Counted from the first letter of the stretch, positions 44,477 to 53,758 are shown. The stretch: DNA of 64,000 bases from Leptospira venezuelensis (GCF_002150035.1 NZ_NETS01000011.1:124001-188000); one strand, 5' to 3'. Notes: generated by a model from the letters alone, not told the origin. A program made the numbers and translations.

Positions 44477-46049
44477 GATCCTCGTTGTTCTTGGCTTCCT
44501 CTTGCCCTTCTTCCGGCGGAGCTTGTTTTACATCCGGAGTTGGAACTACAGGTTCTTTTGCCTTTGGAACTGGCGGAAGTTTATTTGTTACCAATAACTC
44601 AAGGTAATCGTTGATTCCTGGATCATTATCCTTTAATAACTGCCAAAAAGAGAATCCACCAATATCATAAGATCTTAATAGAGTCATTTTTTCTTCAAAA
44701 GCTTTTCTGTTCATGAAAAATGCGACTCGATCGCAACCTTCCGATTTGTACCAGATACTTGGATCTTCGTAAGTTTTACCTTCATGAACCCAGCTGAATT
44801 TAGAAAGATTTGTCCAAGAACCTGAGTTCTTATTATCTGCTAAAACTTGACTGATATTTGTAGGTTGTTTAGTTACACCAAGTTGCTGACGTTTTAATGC
44901 GTCAGACCAATATACAGATTTGATCTTTGCGTTACAATTTAGAGCCCAATCATACCCGTAAGTCGGGATAGCCATATATAATTTTTTAGCAGGAACTCTT
45001 TCCTTCGCGTAAGTAATAATATTTCTGATCCAAACATTCGGAGCCTGAGGTCCAGGTCCTGGGTTTCTATACTTACGAGGATGAAGTTCGTAGGCCATTA
45101 CCTTTACACGATCTGCATGTTTCGCTAAAAAAGCGTAATCGTGAGTCATTGGACCTCTCCAATTCTCAGCAAAGTCCATATTAATTTTTTCTTTTAAACC
45201 CTTACATGCTTTTAGACTGGATTTTTTAGCGGCAGTCTTTGGGTGGACTGCAACAGAAAGAAGTTTTCCACGTTTGTGGATCTCTTTAGAAAGAAGTACG
45301 ATGAACTCTTCAAACTTCTCCTTCTTCTCGCAGCTCATTCCTTCGTAGTCTATATCGATACCGTCAAAGCCGTAAGTATCTACTTCATAAAGTATATTCT
45401 GGATATGTTTATCTCTAATATCGTTACGACCATTCAGACCTATATTTTCAGCGATCTTCTCATTCTTATTTTCCCAACGGAAAATTGTAGGAATGATCTT
45501 AACTTTTGGATTTAGAGATTTAAGTTCTGCAACACGTGCATGTTTTTGAGCAGATCCCCAAAGAGAATAAAGATCACCGTTATTTGTCTCTCTTCCTTTG
45601 AATCCATAGATAAATGGATGGATTTCATTGTATAGATGAACTGTTCGTTTCATCGCTTCATAATCTGAGAACCAGGTAGAAGCTCTAAAAGCAGGATCGT
45701 CTTCGATCTCAGGGAGTGAAGAACTTACAGTGCCTGTGGTTCCATCTGATTCGGAAGAAGTTGTGTTGGAATTCCACCATTTCTTCCAAGATTCCCAGGC
45801 TCCCTCTGTCGGAGCAAGGTCTGATTTGAGAGCAGTATTTTGGAATGCTACCTGCTCTGTTTCAGTTTGGACAGAAGCAGTTTTAGGACCCGCTTTCAAG
45901 GCCTGGAGTCCTAAATAAAAAGAAATTCCGGAAAGCAATAACCAGGTCAGACTCACTAGGCTTGTTTGCCATAGAGGCTGCTTTTTTGCTTGGTATGGGA
46001 CTGGGCGGATCAAGTCCTCTGGGGTGTAAGGTTCATCGTTTGGATTCAT
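44463..46049 (-). CDS. Membrane-anchored glycoside hydrolase family 18 protein
   Basis: A 528-residue protein with a cytoplasmic N-terminus, one transmembrane segment (about 30-50), a low-complexity linker (60-120) and a GH18 domain (about 130-490). The catalytic DxxDxDxE motif is complete as DGIDIDYE (229-236, acid/base Glu236), and the later KVMAYELHPRKY and SFWQLL segments fit the barrel. Relatives cleave N-acetylglucosamine polymers or spore and cell-wall glycans, so a peptidoglycan or exopolysaccharide substrate is plausible. A proline/glutamate-rich tail ends the protein. It overlaps tsaC by 14 bases. Confidence 0.9.
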   Translation of the reverse strand: MNPNDEPYTPEDLIRPVPYQAKKQPLWQTSLVSLTWLLLSGISFYLGLQALKAGPKTASVQTETEQVAFQNTALKSDLAPTEGAWESWKKWWNSNTTSSESDGTTGTVSSSLPEIEDDPAFRASTWFSDYEAMKRTVHLYNEIHPFIYGFKGRETNNGDLYSLWGSAQKHARVAELKSLNPKVKIIPTIFRWENKNEKIAENIGLNGRNDIRDKHIQNILYEVDTYGFDGIDIDYEGMSCEKKEKFEEFIVLLSKEIHKRGKLLSVAVHPKTAAKKSSLKACKGLKEKINMDFAENWRGPMTHDYAFLAKHADRVKVMAYELHPRKYRNPGPGPQAPNVWIRNIITYAKERVPAKKLYMAIPTYGYDWALNCNAKIKSVYWSDALKRQQLGVTKQPTNISQVLADNKNSGSWTNLSKFSWVHEGKTYEDPSIWYKSEGCDRVAFFMNRKAFEEKMTLLRSYDIGGFSFWQLLKDNDPGINDYLELLVTNKLPPVPKAKEPVVPTPDVKQAPPEEGQEEAKNNEDLVKK

Positions 46050-46162
46050 TTGAGCTCTATATATTTATCGAATCGCGGGGGCCAAAAGTAAAGCACCGAC
46101 TGTCTTCCAATGATTTATAGATAGTCTGCCTGTCAAACGTTTGTAGGAATCTCATCTGTTCT

Positions 46163-46915
46163 TTGATTGACAGAGACTTAATTCACAAGATTTTTCCTCA
46201 GATGCAGTTTCACCGGCCCTTCAAACTATTTTTCGTTTTAGGTTCCATCTTCATAACCTTCCTTTTGATGGCAGAGGTAACTGGCTCTAAATGGTTCCAA
46301 GTGGAGCTCGGCAGCAAAGCATTAACCATGACCTTGGGTGTAATTCCCTTCCCAATCACATTTATCGTAACGGACCTTCTAAATGAGTATTACGGAAGAA
46401 GAGGTGTAAGATATCTTACCTTAGTTGGAATGGTGATGATCGTTTTGGCATTCTTTCTCCTTCAATTGGACATGGCCATTCCTGCCGCTGGAAATTCACC
46501 TGTGGACGATCACTCCTTTCAGGTAGTATTCTTTAATACAGGGCAAGTAATTACAGGCTCCATAGTTGCCTACTTAATTGGGCAGCTTGTGGATATCCAA
46601 GTCTTCCATTTGATCCGCAAGAAGACCAAAAACAAACTTCTTTGGTTGAGAGCCACAGGTTCTACAATCTTCTCCCAGTTACTGGATTCTTATGTCGTTA
46701 TCTTTGTGGCTTATTGGGGAACTTATGAATTCCAAACACTGAATGCGATCTCATACACAAACTTCTTTTATAAAATCTTCATTGCGATCGGGATTACACC
46801 TCTCATCTATCTGGCCCATTACTGGATCGAAAAATATCTAGGGGAAGATGCTCACAAAATGGCAGAGGCTGCCTTGAAAGAAGGAAAGGAAGAAATCCAA
46901 CCCTATCCAGGTTAG
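46163..46915 (+). CDS. Queuosine precursor transporter-like protein (YhhQ/VUT family)
   Basis: A 250-residue membrane protein with about six helices. The segments FPITFIVTDLLNEYYGRRGV, ATGSTIFSQLLDSYVVIFVA and KIFIAIGITPLIYLAHYWI match the YhhQ family, which imports 7-cyano-7-deazaguanine or related precursors for the queuosine tRNA modification. The first part is also rich in hydrophobic residues. The TTG at 46163 has TAGGA 13 bases upstream; the ATG at 46202 (MQFHRPFKL) is the alternative start. The nearby tsaC also serves tRNA modification, but the genes are not in one transcript. Confidence 0.85.
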   Translation: MIDRDLIHKIFPQMQFHRPFKLFFVLGSIFITFLLMAEVTGSKWFQVELGSKALTMTLGVIPFPITFIVTDLLNEYYGRRGVRYLTLVGMVMIVLAFFLLQLDMAIPAAGNSPVDDHSFQVVFFNTGQVITGSIVAYLIGQLVDIQVFHLIRKKTKNKLLWLRATGSTIFSQLLDSYVVIFVAYWGTYEFQTLNAISYTNFFYKIFIAIGITPLIYLAHYWIEKYLGEDAHKMAEAALKEGKEEIQPYPG

Positions 46916-46918
46916 TTT

Positions 46919-47003
46919 CGCACAGAGCGCACGAAGAACACAGAGAAATTAAGGTTAAAAATCATGCCCTTTAATCCTCTCTGCGGCTCCGTGTCTCTGT
47001 GTG
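46919..47003. repeat. Dispersed palindromic repeat, copy 5
   Basis: Left arm CGCACAGAG (46919-46927) and right arm CTCTGTGTG (46995-47003) are variants of the family arms, with inner CTCTCTGCGGCTCCGTG. It begins four bases after the stop of the transporter gene, between convergent genes. Confidence 0.75.
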
Positions 47004-47025
47004 AAAATTTTAAGAGTTTAAATCT

Positions 47026-47052
47026 CACACAGAGGCGCAAAGACGCGGAGGA
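47026..47052. repeat. Half-unit of the dispersed repeat
   Basis: CACACAGAGGCGCAAAGACG continues as CGGAGGA up to the stop codon of the convergent VOC gene. It is a single left half of the family unit, next to copy 5, with no matching right arm before the coding region. Confidence 0.65.
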
Positions 47053-47054
47053 TT

Positions 47055-47402
47055 TTAATACCAGTACAACCAAATCCGGTTTTTCCAAGGGTCTAGATAA
47101 GAAGAATATTTTTCAGTCCCGGATTCTTTCGTAAAGCCAACCTCTAAAAGTCTAGATTCGAAAGATGTGACCTGGGTCCTTGCAATCTTCCAGACTAAGG
47201 TTCCGGGAGTCACTGGACATTCTTCTGTTTCTTTACTAAAGATCACTCTTTGGTTTTCTAAAAAGAGAAGTTCCGCATGCCCCGGGCTAGATACCTGGAC
47301 TTCTCCGCCGAAAAGATTTGAGTAAAGTTTTACCGACTTAGAACAATCCACTGCTTTTAAGACAGCTCCATAGAGACTGAAAGAGTCTTTCTCTAAATCC
47401 AA
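47055..47402 (-). CDS. VOC (glyoxalase-like) superfamily protein
   Basis: A 115-residue protein with the beta-alpha-beta-beta-beta pattern of the vicinal oxygen chelate fold: LYGAVLKAVDCSKSVKLYSN with LFGGEVQV, AELLFLENQRVIFSK, then a second unit TLVWKIARTQVTSFESRL and YLDPWKNRIWLYWY. Metal ligands are not obvious. Members include glyoxalases, dioxygenases and resistance proteins, so no reaction can be named. It diverges from leuA. Confidence 0.78.
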   Translation of the reverse strand: MDLEKDSFSLYGAVLKAVDCSKSVKLYSNLFGGEVQVSSPGHAELLFLENQRVIFSKETEECPVTPGTLVWKIARTQVTSFESRLLEVGFTKESGTEKYSSYLDPWKNRIWLYWY

Positions 47403-47459
47403 GTCTAACCTCCGAAAGCCAAAACCTGGTATTTATTAGGTTTACGGCCCGATTCAGAC

Positions 47460-47465
47460 TATAAT
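47460..47465 (+). promoter_or_regulatory. Candidate -10 element for leuA
   Basis: A perfect TATAAT, 34 bases before the ATG at 47494. The -35 is weak (TTAGGT at 18 bases spacing). Transcription from here would start near 47472, after the in-frame TTG at 47467, which argues that the real start codon is the ATG. Confidence 0.45.
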
Positions 47466-47493
47466 TTTGGAGTTAGGGAAGTTTTCCAAGCAT

Positions 47494-49011
47494 ATGAACT
47501 CAAATTTGGATTTTGTTCGGATTTTCGATACCACTCTCCGTGATGGAGAACAATGCCCAGGTGCGGCAATGAGCGAGAATGAGAAGATAGAGATCGCGCT
47601 CCAACTCGCTAAAATGAATGTGGATGTGATCGAAGCAGGTTTTCCAGTTTCTTCCCCGGTCCAATTCCAAGCAGTCCAAAGAATTTCCAGAGAAGTCGAA
47701 GGTCCAATCATCGCGGCACTCGCAAGAGCGGTCCGCCCTGATTTAGAAGCTGCCGCCAAAGCAATCATTCCCGCTAAAAAAAGAAGAATTCATACTTTTA
47801 TAGCATCTTCTCCCATCCATATGAAATTTAAACTGGGAAAGGAGCCTTCTGAAGTTTTGAAAATGGCTGTGGAAGCAGTCAAGATCTGTAGAGACCATGT
47901 AGACAATATTGAATTTTCTCCGGAAGACGCAACTCGGTCCGAGCCGGAGTTCTTACGAGAACTTTGTGAAGCAGTAATAGAAGCCGGCGCAACTACAATC
48001 AATATTCCGGATACCGTAGGATATACAACACCTTACGAATACGGTGAATTATTTAAATTTCTAATACAGAATGTAAAAGGAAGTGAGAAGGCAATCTTCT
48101 CCGCACATTGCCATAATGATCTAGGCCTTGCTACTTCCAATAGTCTTGCTGCTATCTTAAACGGAGCAAGACAGGTAGAATGTACTGTAAACGGTATCGG
48201 AGAAAGAGCCGGCAATACTGCAATGGAAGAAGTGGTCATGGCACTTCGTACTCGTAAGGACAAATTCGGAATACAAACCAGGATCCAAACCGAAGAGATC
48301 GCAAAAGCTTCTTATCTAGTAAAAACAATCACTGGAATGGTAGTACAGCCAAATAAGGCTATTGTAGGCGCAAACGCATTTGCTCATGAGTCAGGAATTC
48401 ACCAAGACGGTGTTTTGAAAAATAGAGAAACTTATGAGATCATGACTCCCGAGAGTGTTGGGATCCATTCCAATCGTATGGTACTCGGAAGACATAGCGG
48501 AAGAGCCGGATTTAAAGACAGGATCGTTCGTTTAGGATTCAGTCCTCATGCAGAAGAATTAGAAGCAGCTTACCAAAGATTTTTAGAGATCGCAGATCGT
48601 AAAAAGGAAATTTTTGACGAAGATATTCGTGCTTTATTCGCCGACGAATCCAGAAAATCTTCCAAAGATAAATATGTATTAGAAAGTTTTCATGTAACTA
48701 CTGGAACTAAAAGTACACCTACTGCAAGTATCCGACTTTCCATCGAAGGAAATCTAAAAGAAGAATCTGCAACGGGTGACGGTCCGGTAGATTCTATCTT
48801 CAAAGCCATCCAAAAAGCAACTATCTCCGATGTGGAACTCATTAAGCTTGTGATCTCTCCAGTAACAGAAGGACAAGACGCATTGGCAGAAGCTTCCGTT
48901 ACTTTAGAAAAACATGGAGAAAGAGTCGTAGGAAAAGCAAGCTCCACTGATATTATTGAGGCTTGTTCTCAAGCGTATATCTCTGCATTAAATCGTTTTT
49001 CTATGAATTGA
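47494..49011 (+). CDS. leuA: 2-isopropylmalate synthase
   Basis: Condenses acetyl-CoA with 2-ketoisovalerate, the first committed step of leucine synthesis. The TIM-barrel domain has RIFDTTLRDGEQCPGAAMSE, FSAHCHNDLGLATSNSLAAI and NGIGERAGNTAMEEVVM, with the metal-binding HCHND. A communication region and the C-terminal regulatory dimer domain (about 390-505) are present, so leucine feedback control is likely. I choose the ATG at 47494 because an upstream TTG lies before the predicted transcription start. Citramalate synthase is the main alternative; the sequence as a whole reads as LeuA. Confidence 0.92.
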   Translation: MNSNLDFVRIFDTTLRDGEQCPGAAMSENEKIEIALQLAKMNVDVIEAGFPVSSPVQFQAVQRISREVEGPIIAALARAVRPDLEAAAKAIIPAKKRRIHTFIASSPIHMKFKLGKEPSEVLKMAVEAVKICRDHVDNIEFSPEDATRSEPEFLRELCEAVIEAGATTINIPDTVGYTTPYEYGELFKFLIQNVKGSEKAIFSAHCHNDLGLATSNSLAAILNGARQVECTVNGIGERAGNTAMEEVVMALRTRKDKFGIQTRIQTEEIAKASYLVKTITGMVVQPNKAIVGANAFAHESGIHQDGVLKNRETYEIMTPESVGIHSNRMVLGRHSGRAGFKDRIVRLGFSPHAEELEAAYQRFLEIADRKKEIFDEDIRALFADESRKSSKDKYVLESFHVTTGTKSTPTASIRLSIEGNLKEESATGDGPVDSIFKAIQKATISDVELIKLVISPVTEGQDALAEASVTLEKHGERVVGKASSTDIIEACSQAYISALNRFSMN

Positions 49012-49097
49012 AACTTTTGCCGAATCATGTTCGGTATCAATTTTCAAAATTCCTAGAAAAACCGTTGCCTTTTCCAAATTCGGAGAAAACCTTTCTC

Positions 49098-49117
49098 AGT
49101 AGAACGACTGTTCTACT
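49098..49117. promoter_or_regulatory. Operator-like palindrome upstream of fadH
   Basis: AGTAGAAC-GACT-GTTCTACT is a perfect 8+4+8 inverted repeat, 26 bases before the fadH ATG. Its size and symmetry fit a dimeric repressor such as a TetR-family regulator of fatty-acid degradation. The half-site GTAGAA is shared with the palindrome at 22006-22020. Confidence 0.55.
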
Positions 49118-49143
49118 CAAATAAAAAGAAAGGCGGACTGTGA

Positions 49144-51168
49144 ATGTCTTCTTTAGATATTTCCCCAATCTTTCGCCCGATAGAGATCGGAGCCGAAACA
49201 ATTCCAAATCGCATTATCATGGGATCCATGCACTTGGGTTTAGAAGGAATGCCCAAAACTGCAGATAGAATGGCTGCATTCTACGGTAAAAGATTCGAAG
49301 GAGGAGTTGGTCTTATTACTACCGGAGGTATTTCGGTTAATGCGGAAGGAAAAGGTTCTAATATATTTTTCGATTTCCAGAAGGAAGAAGACTGCCAAGA
49401 ACTCGAGAAAGTCGCGTCCGTTCTCAAACCAATGGGTATTTTTTGTGCACAATTATTCCATGCTGGAAGATATGCCTACCATAGAGAACTCGTGGGACCA
49501 TCGGCATTACGCGCACCTATCAATCGTTTTATACCAAAAGAACTTTCTACGGAAGATGCTTGGAGGACTATCCGAGATTTCGGGTCTTCCGCATTACGTG
49601 CTAAACAAGTAGGTTTTAGAGCAGTAGAAGTGATGGCTTCCGAGGGATATTTGGTAAACCAGTTCTTCTCAGAAGTTACAAACAAAAGATCGGACGAATT
49701 CGGCGGCTCACCTGAAAACCGCAGAAGATTTGCGATCGAAACAATGAAAGAAGTCCGCAAACAAGTAGGGCCAGGTTACCCTGTAATCGTTAGAATGTCG
49801 GGGATAGATTTGATTCCGGGCAACCCAACCTTCGAAGAAGTGATCTCTCTGGCTAAAGAATTAAAAGAAGCAGGAGCAGATGCACTCAATATCGGAATTG
49901 GTTGGCATGAGTCTCGCATTCCCACCATCTCACAGTTAGTTCCAAGAGGCGCCTGGGCAAAGATCGCAGGTAGAATAAAATCTTCCGTTCCTGGAATTCC
50001 GATCATCGCTTCTAACAGGATCAATATGCCGGAAACAATCATCCAAGTATTGAATGCAGGAGAAGCGGACATCGTGAGTATGGCAAGACCATTCTTAGCG
50101 GATGCAGAAATCGTAAATAAGATCAAAGAAAACCAAACAGAAAGAGTGAATACATGTGTGGCCTGTAACCAAGCTTGTTTAGATCATACTTTTAAAGAAG
50201 AAATGGTTTCTTGTTTAGTAAACCCTTCTGCGAACAGAGAGCTTGAATGGAAATCTTTGCCTCAGGCAAAAAGACAGAGAGTGGTAGTAGTAGGTTCTGG
50301 TCCCGGAGGACTGGAATCTGCAAGAGTTGCTGCTTTACGCGGTCATGAAGTAATTTTATTAGAAGCGTCTGGAAAATTAGGAGGCCAATTAAATCTGGCT
50401 GCCGCTATTCCTGGTAAATTCGAATTTTTTGAAACAATTCGCTATTTCAAAAACGAGCTTCCTCGTTTAAAAGTAGATATTCGACTGAACACAAAAGCGG
50501 ATCTCAAACTATTAGATGAACTAAAACCGGATGCAGTGATCTTTGCAACAGGAGTTCTTCCTAGAAACCCGAATCTTCCAGGTTTAGAGAAAAAACCGCA
50601 TGCAAGTTATGTGGAGTTTCTAAATGGAACATTCAAACCTGGTTCCAATGTTGCCATAATCGGCGGCGGTGGGATTGGCGTTGATGTAGCTCATAAGCTT
50701 ACAGAAGAGAAGGATCCAGATATCCCAACCTACTTCGAAAAGTACAATGTAAACTCTTATACACAAGCTGTGATCCAACCTGAAACTGCTCATCGAAAAG
50801 TTTCTATACTCAGAAGAAATGGAAAAGTAGGAGCAGGTCTTGGAGCCACAACATCATGGGCGCTTCTGCAAGAATTACAATCGAAAGGAGTGGATTTCCT
50901 ATCTTCTCTCACATATAAAGAAGTAACGGATAAAGGCCTTGTGATAGAGACCAAAAAGGAAGGAGCAAAAACATTAGAATGTGATTCTATTATTCTTTGC
51001 GCCGGACAAACAAGTGATTCTGCTTTATATGAGACTTTTAGTAAAGAAAGAAGTAATATTCCTTCTTATCTAATTGGTGGAGCAAAAGATGCTTCCGGTA
51101 TAGACGCTAAACGAGCTATGTTAGAGGGTTATTTAGCCGCTTCTAAAATCGGAATAGAACAAAACTAA
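49144..51168 (+). CDS. fadH: 2,4-dienoyl-CoA reductase (NADPH), FadH type
   Basis: Reduces 2,4-dienoyl-CoA intermediates so that polyunsaturated fatty acids can pass through beta-oxidation. At 674 residues it has the three-part family layout: an old-yellow-enzyme FMN barrel (about 5-330), a 4Fe-4S cluster site (CVACNQACLDHTFKEEMVSC, near 338-358) and FAD/NADPH domains with RVVVVGSGPGGLESARVAAL and NVAIIGGGGIGVDVAHKL. Leptospira uses fatty acids as its main carbon source, so the enzyme fits. Transcription is probably controlled through the palindrome at 49098-49117. Confidence 0.9.
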   Translation: MSSLDISPIFRPIEIGAETIPNRIIMGSMHLGLEGMPKTADRMAAFYGKRFEGGVGLITTGGISVNAEGKGSNIFFDFQKEEDCQELEKVASVLKPMGIFCAQLFHAGRYAYHRELVGPSALRAPINRFIPKELSTEDAWRTIRDFGSSALRAKQVGFRAVEVMASEGYLVNQFFSEVTNKRSDEFGGSPENRRRFAIETMKEVRKQVGPGYPVIVRMSGIDLIPGNPTFEEVISLAKELKEAGADALNIGIGWHESRIPTISQLVPRGAWAKIAGRIKSSVPGIPIIASNRINMPETIIQVLNAGEADIVSMARPFLADAEIVNKIKENQTERVNTCVACNQACLDHTFKEEMVSCLVNPSANRELEWKSLPQAKRQRVVVVGSGPGGLESARVAALRGHEVILLEASGKLGGQLNLAAAIPGKFEFFETIRYFKNELPRLKVDIRLNTKADLKLLDELKPDAVIFATGVLPRNPNLPGLEKKPHASYVEFLNGTFKPGSNVAIIGGGGIGVDVAHKLTEEKDPDIPTYFEKYNVNSYTQAVIQPETAHRKVSILRRNGKVGAGLGATTSWALLQELQSKGVDFLSSLTYKEVTDKGLVIETKKEGAKTLECDSIILCAGQTSDSALYETFSKERSNIPSYLIGGAKDASGIDAKRAMLEGYLAASKIGIEQN

Positions 51169-51189
51169 AAAAATACAATCAATCTAATA

Positions 51190-51227
51190 GATTTCATACC
51201 CGTCTTTTTGGAGGCAGGTATGAAATC
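51190..51227 (+). promoter_or_regulatory. Hairpin enclosing the ribosome-binding site and start codon
   Basis: GATTTCATACC (51190-51200) and GGTATGAAATC (51217-51227) form a perfect 11-bp stem. The right arm contains the ATG at 51220 of the phosphatase gene, and the 16-base loop contains its GGAGG. In RNA this would hide the start codon, so it may control translation. As DNA it could instead be an operator or the terminator of fadH, although no T tract follows. Confidence 0.5.
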
Positions 51228-53628
51228 AAAATTGGGAATCTGCATATTTTCCGTTCTGCTCAGCATCGGAACGAATACATTCTTTCATTCTCTGGAATAT
51301 GGAGAATGGATTTATTCAAATTTATTTCCCTCAAATAAACAAAATGATCCATGTAAATCTTCTATCTTCTTAGAATCTGGGTGGGAAGTTACTGAACTAT
51401 CAGGGAAGAAGATCGGCATCTTTTCTTTGCCTAAAAATCTTTCCGACTTAGGCCATTCTACTCTTTTACTTTCTAAGTCCATTTCCTTTTCGAAAATTCC
51501 CGATTGTGAACTTTCACTTCTACTTGGAAAAACTTCAGAAGTAGCGAATGTATTTTGGAATGGTATACGTATTTCAGAAAGAGCTGAATCAAATGATCGA
51601 TTTGATCTCAACTATGATAAGAAAAAGATTTACAATGCAATTCCTGTCTTAACGGAAAACAAGATCGAAATCTTAGTTTCTGAATATTTCGAAAATGAAT
51701 TAGGAATTTTAGAAGGGATAATCAGTCTCGGAAATTCTAAGAACATTTTACAAAAACATTATCAATTTCAGATTTATTCCTTAATATTGATCTCCGTATT
51801 CCTGTTGCTTGGGCTCTATTTAGTGTTCCTTTCTTTTCAGGAAAGGAAATTAGAAAGTCACTTTTATTTTGGAATATTTCTCATTTCATTCTTTATATTT
51901 TCCTTTTTTAGCTCCGAATGGAAATACGAATTGGATTTAGACTTTCTGATTTGCAAAAAATTAGAGTATATTTCGCTCAGCCTTCTATTTCCATTTTTCA
52001 CATTTTTCTTTTCAAAATTTTGTAGAGATAGACATCATCCACTTGAACTTCCTCTCTTTATATGGGCTGGTTTCGTATCCTTCTTATTTATTTATTCCGC
52101 AAACCCGTTAGAACTTGATAAACTAAATCGAACTTTTCTACAACCGTCCTGGATTGTATATCTTTGGATTATAATCAAATGTATTATAGCACGGTTCCCC
52201 GAACAAGATGGGGCCGGGTTTTTAGGATCCGTATGTTTTTTAATGTTTTCTATCCTATTGGACATTGCTTCCGCTCGAGCATGGATCGTATTCCCAAGAA
52301 GTTCTGAATATTCCGTACTAGGATTTATATTATTCTGCTCTTTTAGAATTTCGGGCAGATTTGTGGAGATGAAAAATGAACTAAAAGTATGGAATCAAAA
52401 ACTACAGGATGAAGTTACTCTCAAAACGAAAGAGCTCACAGATAGCTTGGCAAATGTGCGCAGCTTAAAGGAAAAGCAAGACGGGGATTATTTTTTAATG
52501 AGTATTCTGCAATCTTGCTTTCAAAATAGGATCCCAACATTTGGGGATTTTAAAATTGAAACCTTGGTCTCTCAATTTAAGAAATTTGAATTTAATTCCA
52601 AACAAGGAGAAATTGGAGGAGACTTATTATGTTCAGAAGAGATCCGGGTTGGAGGAAAAAAATTCCTAGCCATTCTAAACGCAGATGCAATGGGAAAATC
52701 TCTTCAGGGTGCCACAGGAGCCCTACTCGCCTCCTCCATGTTTAAGTCTCATATAGATTCTTCCGTTTCCGAATTAAATACACCTGAGACTTGGATTGTC
52801 TCCTTATATAGAAAAATTCACGGGTTATTCCAAAGTTTTGATGGAAATCTGTTCGCGACCGGAATCTTAGCAGTTTTAGATCCGGAAAATTCATGTATAT
52901 TCTTTTTGAATGCCGGACATCCACCGTCCATTCTTCTTAGAAATAATATTTCAGGGTTTATAGAAAATGAAACTTCTTACAAGATGGGGATTCCTTTCTT
53001 AAGAGAATTTCCGAAAGTATATTGTATTTCCCTGAACGAGAATGATTCAATCATTTTCGGTTCGGATGGCAGAGAAGATTTAAGAACAAAAACAGAAACC
53101 CGTGAGATTAACTCATTCTCTGATTCATTTTTGTTAGAAGTATCCGATACAAAGGCAGATCTTTCTCTTCTAAAAAACAAAATGAATAGATACGGGGATT
53201 ACATAGATGATCTAAGTTTACTTCGAATTTTTAGAAATGTAAATCCTCAGAAAAAAGCCAGGGATACTTGGAGAGAAACATCTAAAACGAAAAATCTTCA
53301 GAAAGGAATTCTCCTCTGGAAGAAGGGAGATAAAAAAATTGCATGCTCCTTTTTCTCCAAACTTTGTATAGAAGATCCAAAAGATAAGGATCTAGCTTAT
53401 ATCACCGCTTGGGCATTTTGGAAAACTGGAGAATTGGAAAAGGCTAAAACATATTCCGAAAAACTGTTGTATAGAGATCCTAAAAACCATCAGAATCTCA
53501 TACTATTAGCAAAAATTTATTTTCAACTAGGGATTAAGGATGTTATACTTTTAGGTTTGCTCGAGAGTAGCGGATTGGACGTGCAAAGAATGTTCCGTCC
53601 AACAGATAATTTTAGAAAGGTTTCCTAA
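51220..53628 (+). CDS. 7TM sensor SpoIIE-type phosphatase with TPR tail
   Basis: An 802-residue membrane signalling protein. After a signal sequence, an extracytoplasmic beta-rich domain (about 25-175; KTSEVANVFWNGIRISERAE) precedes about seven transmembrane helices (about 180-385), the plan of 7TMR-DISM receptors. A coiled-coil linker leads to a PP2C/SpoIIE domain (about 430-670) with EIGGDLLCSEE, ILNADAMGKSLQGATGALLA and the late metal-site motif IIFGSDGREDL. The C-terminal ~110 residues hold TPR-like repeats (KDLAYITAWAFWKTGELEKA). ATG at 51220 has GGAGG five bases upstream and is preferred over TTG at 51208. The ligand and target are unknown. Confidence 0.88.
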   Translation: MKSKLGICIFSVLLSIGTNTFFHSLEYGEWIYSNLFPSNKQNDPCKSSIFLESGWEVTELSGKKIGIFSLPKNLSDLGHSTLLLSKSISFSKIPDCELSLLLGKTSEVANVFWNGIRISERAESNDRFDLNYDKKKIYNAIPVLTENKIEILVSEYFENELGILEGIISLGNSKNILQKHYQFQIYSLILISVFLLLGLYLVFLSFQERKLESHFYFGIFLISFFIFSFFSSEWKYELDLDFLICKKLEYISLSLLFPFFTFFFSKFCRDRHHPLELPLFIWAGFVSFLFIYSANPLELDKLNRTFLQPSWIVYLWIIIKCIIARFPEQDGAGFLGSVCFLMFSILLDIASARAWIVFPRSSEYSVLGFILFCSFRISGRFVEMKNELKVWNQKLQDEVTLKTKELTDSLANVRSLKEKQDGDYFLMSILQSCFQNRIPTFGDFKIETLVSQFKKFEFNSKQGEIGGDLLCSEEIRVGGKKFLAILNADAMGKSLQGATGALLASSMFKSHIDSSVSELNTPETWIVSLYRKIHGLFQSFDGNLFATGILAVLDPENSCIFFLNAGHPPSILLRNNISGFIENETSYKMGIPFLREFPKVYCISLNENDSIIFGSDGREDLRTKTETREINSFSDSFLLEVSDTKADLSLLKNKMNRYGDYIDDLSLLRIFRNVNPQKKARDTWRETSKTKNLQKGILLWKKGDKKIACSFFSKLCIEDPKDKDLAYITAWAFWKTGELEKAKTYSEKLLYRDPKNHQNLILLAKIYFQLGIKDVILLGLLESSGLDVQRMFRPTDNFRKVS

Positions 53629-53688
53629 AACATTCTCTAAACTAAGGTTTGTTTTGTGGCGAAGAAATGCCAAAACTATTCTTTCCCG

Positions 53689-53716
53689 TTGACTTTTTGC
53701 GGGTATGTTTCTTAAT
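53689..53716 (+). promoter_or_regulatory. Candidate promoter for the 53759 gene
   Basis: TTGACT (53689-53694) and CTTAAT (53711-53716) are 16 bases apart; the -35 matches five of six consensus bases and the -10 four. The predicted leader is about 36 bases. Confidence 0.4.
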
Positions 53717-53758
53717 GGAAACCACATTTTCCTCTGGTTTCTAGAGGAGTTATCCATA

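Noticed and set aside
47467..47493. TTG start for leuA
   Set aside because: It lies before the transcription start predicted from the TATAAT at 47460-47465 and has no ribosome-binding site; the added residues are not family-like.
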